Assembly: GCF_025947185.1 (NCBI RefSeq)
Contig: NZ_CP110001.1
Location: 1,488,001-1,552,000, forward strand
Direction of reading: 5' to 3'
Source: Flavobacterium sp. N2038
Lineage (GTDB): Bacteria; Bacteroidota; Bacteroidia; Flavobacteriales; Flavobacteriaceae
DNA: 64,000 bases
Shown here: one piece after another, positions 9,143 through 17,012 of the stretch
How the letters are laid out: each line of letters starts with the position of its first letter
Numbering within the stretch: position 1 is the stretch's first letter
Translations under genes and position numbers: made by a program
Notes under the pieces: generated by a model
Told to the model about the DNA's origin: nothing
Database searches by the model: none
Seen by the model: the letters and a program-made list of their open reading frames with translations, nothing else

Positions 9143-9409
9143 TTAAAAATGCAAAGATGCAGACTGTTTGGTATAGCTCATAATAGAAGAGCTCTGAACT
9201 TTGCTAATATTTGGGTTATCAGGTAGTTTTAGAATTAAATCATTAAAAGCTTCCGGGTTTTTTACTACAACTTTTAAAACATAATCAAAAAATCCAACTG
9301 TTATAGTACCTTCAACAATTTTTTGCAGAGCAGCAACTTGTGTTGAGGATTTTTCCGCAAGTTTTAAACGTTGACTATTTAATGAACAATTCGGTTTCGG
9401 TTTCTCAAT
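9143..9409 (-). pseudogene. Lrp/AsnC-family regulator, C-terminal fragment
   Basis: The minus-strand frame from 9409 to the stop at 9143 has no start codon in a suitable place but encodes a recognisable RAM/Lrp C-terminal domain: IVEGTITVGFFDYVLKVVV, then FNDLILKLPDNPNISKVQSS and IMSYTKQSASLHF. In Lrp proteins this corresponds to the G-x-yDYlLkV strand and the SS strand that end the ligand-binding domain. The N-terminal helix-turn-helix and the start of the domain are missing; a stop codon precedes the fragment. It is a gene remnant. The sequence between it and the DUF4249 gene (about 9410-9610) holds only short broken frames. Confidence 0.75.
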
Positions 9410-9611
9410 TCATACACGATGGAATTGTTAATATTTATGAAAGAATGTCAAGCAAAGAAAACTCTAAGCTTGATTAGGATAATTCTATTCGCAAATCTTA
9501 TTTGGAGGTCCATATTTGAATTAAGAAGTAAAGGGAAATAGTTAAAAATGAGTTCTGAAATTCGCAAGGTGATTGGAGATGTATTAACTTTTCAGAGTTT
9601 GCCGGAAAAAA

Positions 9612-9641
9612 AATCGGAACAAAATCTCTTTTGTTCCGATT
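9612..9641. terminator. Perfect 13-bp hairpin, terminator for the DUF4249 operon
   Basis: Arms aatcggaacaaaa and ttttgttccgatt with a 4-nt loop, preceded on the plus strand by a run of A, which becomes a U tail for minus-strand transcripts. It lies about 60 bp past the end of the minus-strand DUF4249 gene. Confidence 0.85.
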
Positions 9642-9699
9642 CAATCAATTTTATATTGCTAATCCAGTCAGTCTTTTTGTGAAAACTTACTATATGTTT

Positions 9700-10539
9700 T
9701 TACTTTACTAAATAAGAAACGGTATCTGCTTCGCATAGTCTAAAATAACCAAAGGCAAAATTATTGGCATCAGAAGTATTTATAATATTGCCTCTAATGT
9801 TTCCTGGCGGAACAAGGAATGGATTTGCGCTCGAAGCTTCTAAAATTAATTTCCAGTAATTGAAGAAGTTTTTAGAAACGCCTCTATGGGTAATTTTTAC
9901 AGTATTTCCAGCTTTCATATCCTGATCAGAAAATCTTGTACTGATTTCGTTTCCGTTATAAAATTCATCATTAGTAATCTCATATTGTGGATAAATCAGA
10001 AAGTCACTTTGATAATCTGTAACATAAAAATTAACCTGATCTGCTGGATCATTGTAATAAAAAGTTAGTTCTATAACATCTTTTCCTCCAAAATCGGGAA
10101 CGATATTTTGTTCAATTTTATTAATCGGAGTTGCCGAAGTTAACTTTTCTATTGCAGTAAAACTTTGCCCTTCTGTAGTAATAAACAACTTGTAATCCAT
10201 ATCAATGACAGGAACAAAATTGGTGCATTTATAAACTCCTGCTTCGGTTTCATTAAAGGTAAAAACATCTCCGCTGGTATTTTCAACTCTTACTTGTGCA
10301 CCCGAAACTTTTGGTGTAGAACCGCTGTAATATGGAGCCGTTTTACTGATTTTTATAGTTTGTTCATTTCCTGTCGTTCCTTTTTTCCAGAGGATTTCGG
10401 CATCGACAACCAATTTGGTTTCGCCAGTTTCCAGATCCAGATTGACCACATCTTCGCAAGAAGCAAAAGAAAAAACAAAAAGAAGACTTATTAATGCCAG
10501 TGCTCTGTTTATTATCGTGTATTTTTTCAATTTATTCAT
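9700..10539 (-). CDS. DUF4249-family outer-membrane-associated lipoprotein
   Basis: 279 residues from the ATG at 10539. An upstream in-frame start at 10626 would lie inside the receptor gene and would push the lipoprotein signal far from the N-terminus, so it is rejected. The lipobox is SFASC (Cys28), followed by EDVVNLDL, typical of DUF4249. The mature part has an Ig-like beta domain (SGAQVRVENTSGDVFTF, ETEAGVYKCTNF) and ends near FAFGYFRLCE, the family's usual C-terminal block. DUF4249 genes usually follow a TonB receptor, as here: the receptor stop at 10544 is 4 bp before this start. It probably assists uptake at the outer membrane. Confidence 0.88.
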   Translation of the reverse strand: MNKLKKYTIINRALALISLLFVFSFASCEDVVNLDLETGETKLVVDAEILWKKGTTGNEQTIKISKTAPYYSGSTPKVSGAQVRVENTSGDVFTFNETEAGVYKCTNFVPVIDMDYKLFITTEGQSFTAIEKLTSATPINKIEQNIVPDFGGKDVIELTFYYNDPADQVNFYVTDYQSDFLIYPQYEITNDEFYNGNEISTRFSDQDMKAGNTVKITHRGVSKNFFNYWKLILEASSANPFLVPPGNIRGNIINTSDANNFAFGYFRLCEADTVSYLVK

Positions 10540-10543
10540 AGCA

Positions 10544-13162
10544 TTAAAATTTAAAATTATAAGAAACCCCAGGTACAATTCCGAAAATAGAAAGCCTTCT
10601 GGTTTCATTTGCTCCTGTATCTTCATTGGTTGTAAAACTCATAGAAGCTGCATTTTTTCTGTTGTATATATTGTAAAGGCTAAATACCCAATAGCTTTGC
10701 CATCCTTTCTTTTTGTCTGGTTTTGGTGTGTATGTAGCCGCAACATCTAAGTGATGAAAAAGCGGTAATCTGTTTTCGTTTCTCAAAGAATAATTCGGAA
10801 TATGAATGCCTCCCATTTCATAATATCCATTTGCATACGTTACCGGCTGTCCAGACTGTAAAGTGAAATTTCCATTAAAAGACCATTTCGGATTCAGTTC
10901 GTAACTTCCAACAATGCTCAGATTGTGCAGTTTGTCATATCCTGATAAATACCAGTTGCCATTTGCAATTCCTGGTTCTTCAGGAGTTCTTCCAGGCGTT
11001 TTTTGTTCAGCTCTAGATAAAGTATAGGAAATCCATCCGGTAAAAACGCCAGTATTTTTTCTGAATAACAATTCCATTCCATACGATCTGGCTTTTCCGT
11101 TTAAAATAACCTGCTCAATATTGTTGTTAGCCAAAACATCAGCGCCATCAATATAATCAATACGATTTTGTACATTTTTATAAAATAACTCGGTTTCTAA
11201 AGAGTAATCGCCGTCTTTGAAGTTTCTAAAATACCCCATCGCATACTGATCCAAAAGCTGAGGTCTGGTAAAAGGTCCGCTTGGAGTCCAGATGCTCATT
11301 GGCAGCGGAGACTGTGTGTTTGATAAAATATGAATGTATTGCGCCATTCTGTTGTAACTCGCTTTTATAGAATTTTCATCGTTAAAGGCATAAGACAAAG
11401 CTGCTCGAGGCTCAAAATTATTAAACTTGCTGATGGTTTTTCCTTTTCCGTATGAAATGCTTCCATTTGGCGTTCCTTCCTCATAAATTTTATATAAAGG
11501 ATTGTATACAACCGCCTGACCATTTTCGTATGTACTTATGGTTTCGTCTCCTAAACGATAAAACATGCTATAACGAAGTCCGTAACGGAAGTTCAGTTTC
11601 TCTGTAATCTGATTTTCAAAATCAACAAAAGCAGAAGCCTCTAATGCATATTTTTTATCCAATTGCATATAATTAAACTGAGAATCTGAAGAAGTTGGCT
11701 GTACAACTCCGGGATTGAAATTGTAATACAAACCATCAATACCATAATTGATTTTGAACTTTTCAGATTGCTGGAAATTCCAATTGTATTTCAATCCATA
11801 ACTTTGAATGTTGCTGTCCCATTTAAAACTTTCAATCGGAATTTCTAGATTAAATCTATAATCACTGTAGAAAGTAGATAAATTGCTGTTTAAGCGATCA
11901 GAAAATTTATGTTTCCAGCTTAAAATACCCATTGCGCTTCCGTAAGTACTTGCAAAACGATCGCTGATGTCGAATATATCATTTCCGAAGTAACCAGAAA
12001 AAGACAGCGAATTTTTAGCATTAAAACGATAATTCAACTTAGCATTCAAATCATAAAACATGGCAGAATTATTATTGTCGGCCAGTTTCATAAACAAATG
12101 TGCATACGAAGCACGTCCTGAAAGTATAAACGAACCTTTTTCTTTTTCTAAAGGTCCTTGAACCAGTAATCGGCTAGAGATTAAACCAATTCCTCCATTT
12201 ACTTTGTATTCTTCAAAATCTCCTGTCTGTTGGGTAACATCTAGAACAGAAGAAACACGCCCGCCATATTTAGAAGGAATTCCTCCTTTATACAAATCTA
12301 AACCATTAACAATATCAGCATTAAAAATAGAAAAGAACCCAAACATATGCGAATCTGCATAAACAGGAGCGCCATCCAAAAGAATTAAATTTTGATCGGC
12401 AGCACCTCCGCGGACATTAAATCCCGAAGAGGCCTCTCCTGCATTGGTAACTCCAGGAAGAGTCAAAATCGATTTTAAAGGATCTGGCTCACCCATTGCA
12501 ACAGGGATTTTTTTAATTTCCTGCATTGACAGCTTGTTAACACTCATTTGAGTATTTTTAATATCAACAGCTTTATTGTTCGTCACAATAACTTCTCCCA
12601 ATTGCTGGCTGTCAGAATCGATGTTGAAATTCACTTTGGTATCGTCTGAAACAGAAACTCGTTTCTCTTCATTTTTAAATCCAACGTAACTAACCTGAAC
12701 AGTATAACTTCCGTTTGGGACATCAATATTATATTTTCCGTTAACATCTGTTACAACCCCTGTTTCCAGTTCTTTAATATAAATATTGGCACCAATAACG
12801 GGCTGTCTTTCATCATCATAAACGTGACCGGTTAGCTTGCTTTTTTTTTTGGCAGGTTTTGTTGTCTGAGATTTCTGCTTCACAAAAATATTACTGCCCA
12901 CTATAGAAAATTGTACAGATGAGGTTAGATTTAATTCAGTAATAAGTTTGTCAACTTCTACATTCTTAAAAGTGCTTTTTTTATTAAAATACTTTTTATT
13001 GGTGTCAATCTGATCGGTAAAAGCAAATTTAAAATCGGTTTGACTTTCAATTTGTTTGAAGAATTCTTTTAAAGTTACATTTTGATCAACAGTTACCGTA
13101 ACCTTCTGTGCAGACACACACAAACTGAATAAAAAAAAGCATGCTGAAATTATATGCTTCAT
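10544..13162 (-). CDS. TonB-dependent receptor with N-terminal STN signalling domain
   Basis: 872 residues, ATG start. A signal peptide (MKHIISACFFLFSLCVSAQ) precedes an STN domain at about 20-90 (VTLKEFFKQIESQTDFKFAF ... LTSSVQFSIVGSNIFV), which in FecA-type receptors contacts the anti-sigma factor. A carboxypeptidase-D-like domain follows at about 108-185, then the TonB-box region LGEVIVTNN, a plug (SGFNVRGGAADQNLILLDGAPVY) and the barrel ending in NFKF. With the upstream sigma factor and FecR it forms a cell-surface signalling circuit, and with DUF4249 an uptake module. The ligand is not evident; many such receptors with DUF4249 act on siderophores or peptides. Confidence 0.92.
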   Translation of the reverse strand: MKHIISACFFLFSLCVSAQKVTVTVDQNVTLKEFFKQIESQTDFKFAFTDQIDTNKKYFNKKSTFKNVEVDKLITELNLTSSVQFSIVGSNIFVKQKSQTTKPAKKKSKLTGHVYDDERQPVIGANIYIKELETGVVTDVNGKYNIDVPNGSYTVQVSYVGFKNEEKRVSVSDDTKVNFNIDSDSQQLGEVIVTNNKAVDIKNTQMSVNKLSMQEIKKIPVAMGEPDPLKSILTLPGVTNAGEASSGFNVRGGAADQNLILLDGAPVYADSHMFGFFSIFNADIVNGLDLYKGGIPSKYGGRVSSVLDVTQQTGDFEEYKVNGGIGLISSRLLVQGPLEKEKGSFILSGRASYAHLFMKLADNNNSAMFYDLNAKLNYRFNAKNSLSFSGYFGNDIFDISDRFASTYGSAMGILSWKHKFSDRLNSNLSTFYSDYRFNLEIPIESFKWDSNIQSYGLKYNWNFQQSEKFKINYGIDGLYYNFNPGVVQPTSSDSQFNYMQLDKKYALEASAFVDFENQITEKLNFRYGLRYSMFYRLGDETISTYENGQAVVYNPLYKIYEEGTPNGSISYGKGKTISKFNNFEPRAALSYAFNDENSIKASYNRMAQYIHILSNTQSPLPMSIWTPSGPFTRPQLLDQYAMGYFRNFKDGDYSLETELFYKNVQNRIDYIDGADVLANNNIEQVILNGKARSYGMELLFRKNTGVFTGWISYTLSRAEQKTPGRTPEEPGIANGNWYLSGYDKLHNLSIVGSYELNPKWSFNGNFTLQSGQPVTYANGYYEMGGIHIPNYSLRNENRLPLFHHLDVAATYTPKPDKKKGWQSYWVFSLYNIYNRKNAASMSFTTNEDTGANETRRLSIFGIVPGVSYNFKF

Positions 13163-13192
13163 GAAATTTTGTATTTTTGAATATTATTAAAT

Positions 13193-13211
13193 GGATAACT
13201 TTGTGTTATCC
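13193..13211. other. Small inverted repeat in the receptor leader
   Basis: ggataac, 5-nt spacer, gttatcc, about 30-50 bp before the receptor start. It could be an mRNA leader hairpin or an operator; the sequence does not decide. Confidence 0.4.
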
Positions 13212-13261
13212 TGACTATAAGGAGGATGTGTAGTTTCGCGGCTTACATCCTTTTTTCTTTT

Positions 13262-14104
13262 CTATTGAAAAGTAATCTGTTTTAAATCTTCATTTATTTC
13301 AAAGTTTAGGTTATACATTTCTGATATTAATTGAACAATTGTTTTTAAATCTTCTTTCTTGTTGATTCTGATTGTGATTTTCTGGTTTAGATTTTCTGCC
13401 GGAATAATAACTTTGTATCCGTAGTTTTCTTCAATGTAATTGCTTAAAGCAGATAAGTTTTCATTGTCAAAATCTTTAAATCGGCTAAATTCAACTACTG
13501 AAGCAGTTGGGTTTGCATACGTAAATTTCTCTCCCGGTTTTAAAATCCATTTTTGATCCTGACCTTTTACATTCATCTGAACACTTCCTTCATAAAGCTC
13601 AACTGTTACTTCTTTTTTCTCAGATTCTTTTATAGTAAACGAAGTTCCTAGAACTGTAGTGGTGGTCTCATCACAAAAAACCTGAAAAGGATGTTGCTTA
13701 TCTTTTTTTACTTTAAAATAAGCTTCACCAATAAGTTCAATTTTTCGGTTTAAGGCAAAATTGTTGGCATAAGAAATTTTAGAATTCGGGCTTAATTCTA
13801 TTTTGGAACTATCAGGCAGGACAACATATTTAATTTTTGTTGTAGTGTTTTCAATTACATTTTCGGTAAGAATAACATGCTCTGATTGAGGTTTGTTGTT
13901 AAAGTAAATTCCGGTTCCTATACCAGCAAAAAGTAAAATTGCCGCTGCGGCAGCATAACGCCATGGTTTAAAAACTCTTTTATTTTTTGCAAAAGTTTGC
14001 GAATGGAATTGTTTCCAGGAATCTTCCTTTATGTTATCAGAATGGGAGAGGGGAGTCTCATTCCATAACTTTTCAAAATCATTGTCTAATTTTTCCTTAT
14101 CCAT
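13262..14104 (-). CDS. FecR-family anti-sigma factor
   Basis: 280 residues, ATG start. Residues 1-45 are the charged cytoplasmic sigma-binding part (MDKEKLDNDFEKLWNETP). One membrane segment lies at about 48-66 (YAAAAAILLFAGIGTGIYF). The periplasmic FecR domain at about 90-195 has VLPDSSKIELSPNSKISY, LIGEAYFKVKKDKQHPFQVF and VLGTSFTI, and the C-terminal part (about 205-280) matches the DUF4974 domain common in Bacteroidota FecR. It holds the ECF sigma factor until the STN domain of the receptor signals. The gene lies between the sigma gene and the receptor gene, separated from the former by the small ORF at 14117-14326. Confidence 0.93.
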   Translation of the reverse strand: MDKEKLDNDFEKLWNETPLSHSDNIKEDSWKQFHSQTFAKNKRVFKPWRYAAAAAILLFAGIGTGIYFNNKPQSEHVILTENVIENTTTKIKYVVLPDSSKIELSPNSKISYANNFALNRKIELIGEAYFKVKKDKQHPFQVFCDETTTTVLGTSFTIKESEKKEVTVELYEGSVQMNVKGQDQKWILKPGEKFTYANPTASVVEFSRFKDFDNENLSALSNYIEENYGYKVIIPAENLNQKITIRINKKEDLKTIVQLISEMYNLNFEINEDLKQITFQ

Positions 14105-14116
14105 GTTTTTTGTGTA

Positions 14117-14326
14117 TTAAACTATTTGGCAGTGAAATCCCTGTTTGTTAAAAACACCATAAACCATTTCTTTAATATCCCGATTGGTTTCGATTTTTAA
14201 ATTTCGCTCCTGATCTTTTAAATCAAAATTTATAATACAATCGGAAATAATGAACTGCAAAAGAACTGCAATTTTGTTTGCATCTTTTTTTGTTCTGACA
14301 TTTGTTTTATACGCTTCAATATGCAT
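14117..14326 (-). CDS. Small unknown protein inserted between ECF sigma and FecR
   Basis: 69 residues, ATG start, 12 bp before the FecR gene and 46 bp after the sigma gene, all on the minus strand. MHIEAYKTNVRTKKDANK ... NFDLKDQERNLKIETNRDI ... FNKQGFHCQIV shows alternating strands and helices like a ferredoxin-like/HMA fold without a CXXC. It is a paralogue of the 66-residue protein at 7260-7460 (shared KT.V, NFDL(E/K)D, L(R/K)I, GF..C). Its position suggests a part in the signalling circuit, but no function is known to me. Confidence 0.75.
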   Translation of the reverse strand: MHIEAYKTNVRTKKDANKIAVLLQFIISDCIINFDLKDQERNLKIETNRDIKEMVYGVFNKQGFHCQIV

Positions 14327-14372
14327 TTTATGTTCTCGTTTTTATAGATAACAAACGAGAATTGAAAAGTTC

Positions 14373-14894
14373 CTAATGCTCCGCGATTTTTTTTCGAATA
14401 AATTTACTGGCAAGATAAATATGATTGGCAATGGTCTTTTCAGAAAGATCCGTAATTTCTGCAATCTCCTTGTAACTAAGGTTCTCCAGTTTGTGTAAAG
14501 TAAATATTTTTTGTTGTTGCTCCGGCAGCTGATTAATGAAGTTGTATAATTTTTCTTTTCTGTCGTCAAAAATTCCGGAATCAGATTCCTCCTGTGCAAT
14601 ATCAACCTGAAAAGGATCAAGCTGAACTATTTTGTTTTCTCTGTTAATGTGATTGATGATGATGTTTTTGCAGATTGTAAACAATTGTTTGTCAAACAAA
14701 ACATCTTCATTAAGTAATTCTCTTTTATTGTAAAGTCTTAAAAAACTCTCCTGAACAAAATCTTCGGGAGTGAGAACAGTAAAGTTAAATCGTCTGGCAA
14801 TATTGGTAAGTTTGTCGTAGTAATTGAAGTATACTTCTTTAAAAGCTGCTTCATTACCTTTTTTTAAACTTAAAATAAACTTTTTATTGTCCAT
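14373..14894 (-). CDS. ECF (sigma-70 family) sigma factor, FecI-like
   Basis: 173 residues, ATG start. Region 2 spans about 10-80 (AAFKEVYFNYYDKLTNIARR, EDFVQESFLRLYNKRE, KQLFTICKNIIINHINRE). Region 4 spans about 110-165 (LPEQQQKIFTLHKLENLSYK then EIAEITDLSEKTIANHIYLA), a standard helix-turn-helix for the -35/-33 element. It is the first gene of the cluster followed by a small ORF, FecR, the STN receptor and DUF4249, so it most likely drives the receptor genes. No sigma region 3 is present, as expected for ECF proteins. Confidence 0.95.
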   Translation of the reverse strand: MDNKKFILSLKKGNEAAFKEVYFNYYDKLTNIARRFNFTVLTPEDFVQESFLRLYNKRELLNEDVLFDKQLFTICKNIIINHINRENKIVQLDPFQVDIAQEESDSGIFDDRKEKLYNFINQLPEQQQKIFTLHKLENLSYKEIAEITDLSEKTIANHIYLASKFIRKKIAEH

Positions 14895-15065
14895 AACGAA
14901 AATATAGCAACTAGTTTTTTACTAGTCTAAACTCATTGGTTTCAATATTATTGTACTAAAAAACAGACTGTTTTTAAATTACGAGTGTTATAAGTTGCAA
15001 AGAACCGTAATTTAATTGTAAGATTAGACGTAGTTGACTAAGAAATGTTACAATTGTTACAAATA

Positions 15066-15099
15066 AAAAATCCTTAGACTTTTCGGTTTAAGGATTTTT
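15066..15099 (-). terminator. Terminator after the small gene at 15121
   Basis: Hairpin aaaaatcctta / taaggattttt with A- and T-rich flanks, about 20 bp beyond the minus-strand stop. Confidence 0.75.
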
Positions 15100-15120
15100 G
15101 TTTTTAAAATATAATTTGAT

Positions 15121-15378
15121 CTATTTCTCCTGTTCTAATTTATCTGCATCAGAAATCTGATCCAATATATTGGTTTGATTTGGCGAAATATAATTTTTGT
15201 TTTCAACAGCGTTTTCTTTTTTAAACAAAAGGTCTAAGGCATTATATAGTTTTAATAAAACATCTTTGTCTGCTTTTTCGATTTCTAAAGCAGTATTAAA
15301 ATTAAAAACATAATTATTCGAATTGCGTACTTCTACTTTTATCGTTTTTGATGTGATTTTAAATTTAACTATATCCAT
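15121..15378 (-). CDS. Small hypothetical protein
   Basis: 85 residues, ATG start. N-terminal strands (MDIVKFKITSKTIKVEVRNS) are followed by a helix (ADKDVLLKLYNALDLLFKKE) and a polar tail. No signal peptide or membrane segment. I do not recognise a family. It lies alone between a terminator and the tRNA-Met terminator, on the same strand as the tRNA, with codon use like its neighbours. Confidence 0.55.
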   Translation of the reverse strand: MDIVKFKITSKTIKVEVRNSNNYVFNFNTALEIEKADKDVLLKLYNALDLLFKKENAVENKNYISPNQTNILDQISDADKLEQEK

Positions 15379-15451
15379 GCTGTTTCTAAATTACTTTGTT
15401 TGCAAAACGCTAATTTAATAAAGTTCTGCGCTAAACAAAGAGTTATTTTAA

Positions 15452-15487
15452 ATAAAAAACCCCTAAACATTGCTGTTTAAGGGTTTT
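15452..15487 (-). terminator. Terminator downstream of tRNA-Met
   Basis: Hairpin aaaacccctaaaca / tgtttaaggggtttt; on the minus strand it ends in a U run, directly after the tRNA gene. Confidence 0.85.
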
Positions 15488-15495
15488 ACCTTTTG

Positions 15496-15569
15496 TAGCG
15501 AGGACGGGAGTTGAACCCGTGACCTCAGGGTTATGAATCCTGCGCTCTAACCAACTGAGCTACCTCGCC
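15496..15569 (-). tRNA. tRNA-Met (CAT anticodon)
   Basis: 74 nt on the minus strand fold into a cloverleaf. The acceptor stem GGCGAGG pairs with CCTCGCT (one G-U), then discriminator A. The D arm begins GCTCAGTTGG, the anticodon loop is TTCATAA, and the T arm is CGGG-TTCAACT-CCCG. CAT with this body fits elongator Met rather than initiator, since pair 1-72 is formed; a lysidine-modified Ile-CAT reading is less likely but not excluded. The CCA end is not encoded. Confidence 0.93.
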
Positions 15570-15719
15570 TGGACTGCTATCATGAATTCCTGATTGCGGG
15601 TGCAAAGATAGAAATATTATTAAAGCATACAAGCATAAAATGAAGAAAAAAAAATATTTTTAAAAATGCATTGTTTTCGGACATATATTCTTATATTTCG
15701 AAAAAATTAAAAGTAGCAC

Positions 15720-16112
15720 ATGGATCAAAAAATACGTTACGAAATCGAGTTTCCGATCAATTCTTCGCCGCAATTATTGTATCAATATATATCAACACCT
15801 TCAGGTTTGTCAGAATGGTTTGCAGACAATGTAAATTCAAGAGGCGAATTTTTCACTTTTATTTGGAATGACTCGCAGGAAAAAGCGCGTTTAGCATCTA
15901 AGAAAACAGGTGAGAAAGTAAAATTTAAATGGGTTGATGAAAGCAGTAAGGATACTGAATACTTTTTTGAATTGCATATTTTAGTTGATGAGTTAACTAA
16001 AGATGTGTCATTAATGGTAGTTGATTTTGCCGAAAAAGAAGAAGTAGGTGAGGCTAAACAATTGTGGGAGAATCAAATTTCAGACTTAAAACATCTTATA
16101 GGATCTGTTTAG
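15720..16112 (+). CDS. START-like domain protein
   Basis: 130 residues, ATG start. The opening KIRYEIEFPINSSPQLLYQY, then STPSGLSEWFADNV and the later VKFKWVDES...FFELHI match the SRPBCC/START-like (AHSA1-type) fold, in which a helix-grip beta-sheet encloses a hydrophobic cavity. Small Bacteroidota members of this type are single-domain cytoplasmic proteins of unknown ligand. It lies between the tRNA (opposite strand) and the class IV aminotransferase, and its transcript probably ends at the hairpin at 16141-16166. Confidence 0.85.
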   Translation: MDQKIRYEIEFPINSSPQLLYQYISTPSGLSEWFADNVNSRGEFFTFIWNDSQEKARLASKKTGEKVKFKWVDESSKDTEYFFELHILVDELTKDVSLMVVDFAEKEEVGEAKQLWENQISDLKHLIGSV

Positions 16113-16132
16113 TAAAAGTCTATTATATAACT

Positions 16133-16140
16133 TATATTTG
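16133..16140 (+). promoter_or_regulatory. -7 promoter element of the class IV aminotransferase gene
   Basis: TATATTTG fits TAnnTTTG exactly and ends 26 bp before the start codon. It directly abuts the hairpin that terminates the upstream gene. No TTG is present at the -33 position. Confidence 0.6.
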
Positions 16141-16166
16141 CCCTGAACAAAATTCAGGGTTTTTTT
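16141..16166 (+). terminator. Terminator of the START gene, fused to the next leader
   Basis: ccctgaa, 4-nt loop, ttcaggg, then seven T residues that run into the ATG of the next gene at 16167. The upstream transcript can end here, while the downstream promoter sits immediately 5' of the hairpin. Confidence 0.8.
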
Positions 16167-17003
16167 ATGATCAATTTTAACGGAAACATCGGACTAGAAG
16201 AAAATGTATTAACTCAGAATCGTGCATTTTTGTACGGCGATGGCGTTTTTGAAACAGTAAAAATTATCAACAACAAAGTTTTGTTTCTTGAGGATCATTA
16301 TTTTAGATTAATGGCTTCTATGCGTGTAGTTAGAATGGAAATTCCGATGAATTTTACCATGGAATATTTTGAAGAACAAATCTTAAACCTTGTTCAGCAA
16401 AAAAATATTGCTTCTTCAGCCAGAGCACGTATTACTGTTTTTAGAAAAAATGGAGGATTATATTTGCCACAAACCAATGAAGTGTCATTTTTAATTCATG
16501 CGACATCTCTGGGAAACACTTCTTATGTGTTAAATACAGCTGAATACGAAGTTGATTTATATAAAGATTTCTATGTAACCAAGCAGTTGTTATCGTCTAT
16601 TAAAACGACTAACAAGATGATTAATGTTACCGGAAGTATATTTGCTAATGAGAATGGTTTAGCAAACTGTATTTTGTTGAACGATAGTAAAAATGTTGTT
16701 GAGGCTTTACAAGGGAATTTATTTATGGTTGTTGGAAAAAAGCTGGTAACACCCCCAATTTCAGAAGGTTGTTTAAACGGAATTATGCGCAAGCAGATTT
16801 TGGCTCTTGCAAAGAAAATGGAAACTATAGAAGTAGTTGAAGAAGTAATTTCGCCTTTTGATCTTCAAAAAGCTGATGAATTATTTCTGACCAATGTAAT
16901 CATGGGGATACAGTCGATAACTAAATATCGAAAAAAAGAGTTTACAAGTAATCTGGCTCAGTTATTAGTACAGAAATTAAATGAATCCATATCTGAAAAT
17001 TAA
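16167..17003 (+). CDS. Class IV PLP aminotransferase (aminodeoxychorismate lyase / branched-chain type)
   Basis: 278 residues, ATG start. Fold type IV signatures are present: FLYGDGVFETVKI near residue 22, SSIKTTNKMIN with the likely PLP-binding Lys at about 146, and ALQGNLFMVVGKKLVTPPIS followed by GCLNGIMRKQIL. The length and the short N-terminus fit 4-amino-4-deoxychorismate lyase (PabC, folate synthesis) better than branched-chain aminotransferase (about 300-360 residues), but I cannot separate the two by eye. The gene overlaps the convergent yqgE gene by 4 bp. Confidence 0.85.
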   Translation: MINFNGNIGLEENVLTQNRAFLYGDGVFETVKIINNKVLFLEDHYFRLMASMRVVRMEIPMNFTMEYFEEQILNLVQQKNIASSARARITVFRKNGGLYLPQTNEVSFLIHATSLGNTSYVLNTAEYEVDLYKDFYVTKQLLSSIKTTNKMINVTGSIFANENGLANCILLNDSKNVVEALQGNLFMVVGKKLVTPPISEGCLNGIMRKQILALAKKMETIEVVEEVISPFDLQKADELFLTNVIMGIQSITKYRKKEFTSNLAQLLVQKLNESISEN

Positions 17004-17012
17004 TTCAGATAT
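16989..17012. terminator. Bidirectional hairpin made from two overlapping stop codons
   Basis: atatctgaa, 6-nt loop aattaa, ttcagatat. The loop contains the stop codons of both convergent genes (plus-strand TAA at 17001-17003, minus-strand stop at 17000-17002). T runs are short, so efficiency is uncertain. Confidence 0.55.

Noticed and set aside
10540..10626. Extended start for the DUF4249 gene
   Set aside because: It lies in the receptor gene and would bury the lipoprotein signal; the ATG at 10539 is 4 bp past the receptor stop.
13224..13250. Hairpin ggatgt/acatcc with plus-strand T run
   Set aside because: As a terminator it would serve the plus strand, but both flanking genes are on the minus strand; on the minus strand there is no U tail.
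14342..14620. 92-codon minus-strand frame overlapping the sigma gene
   Set aside because: It is a shadow of the sigma factor's other frame and has no independent support.
15496..15569. tRNA-Met as integration site of a mobile element
   Set aside because: No repeated tRNA 3' end, integrase or element-like genes next to it; XerD at 32406 is a chromosomal recombinase.
15700..15720. Promoter with tatatttc before the START gene
   Set aside because: It differs from TAnnTTTG in the conserved last base and has no -33; too weak to call.
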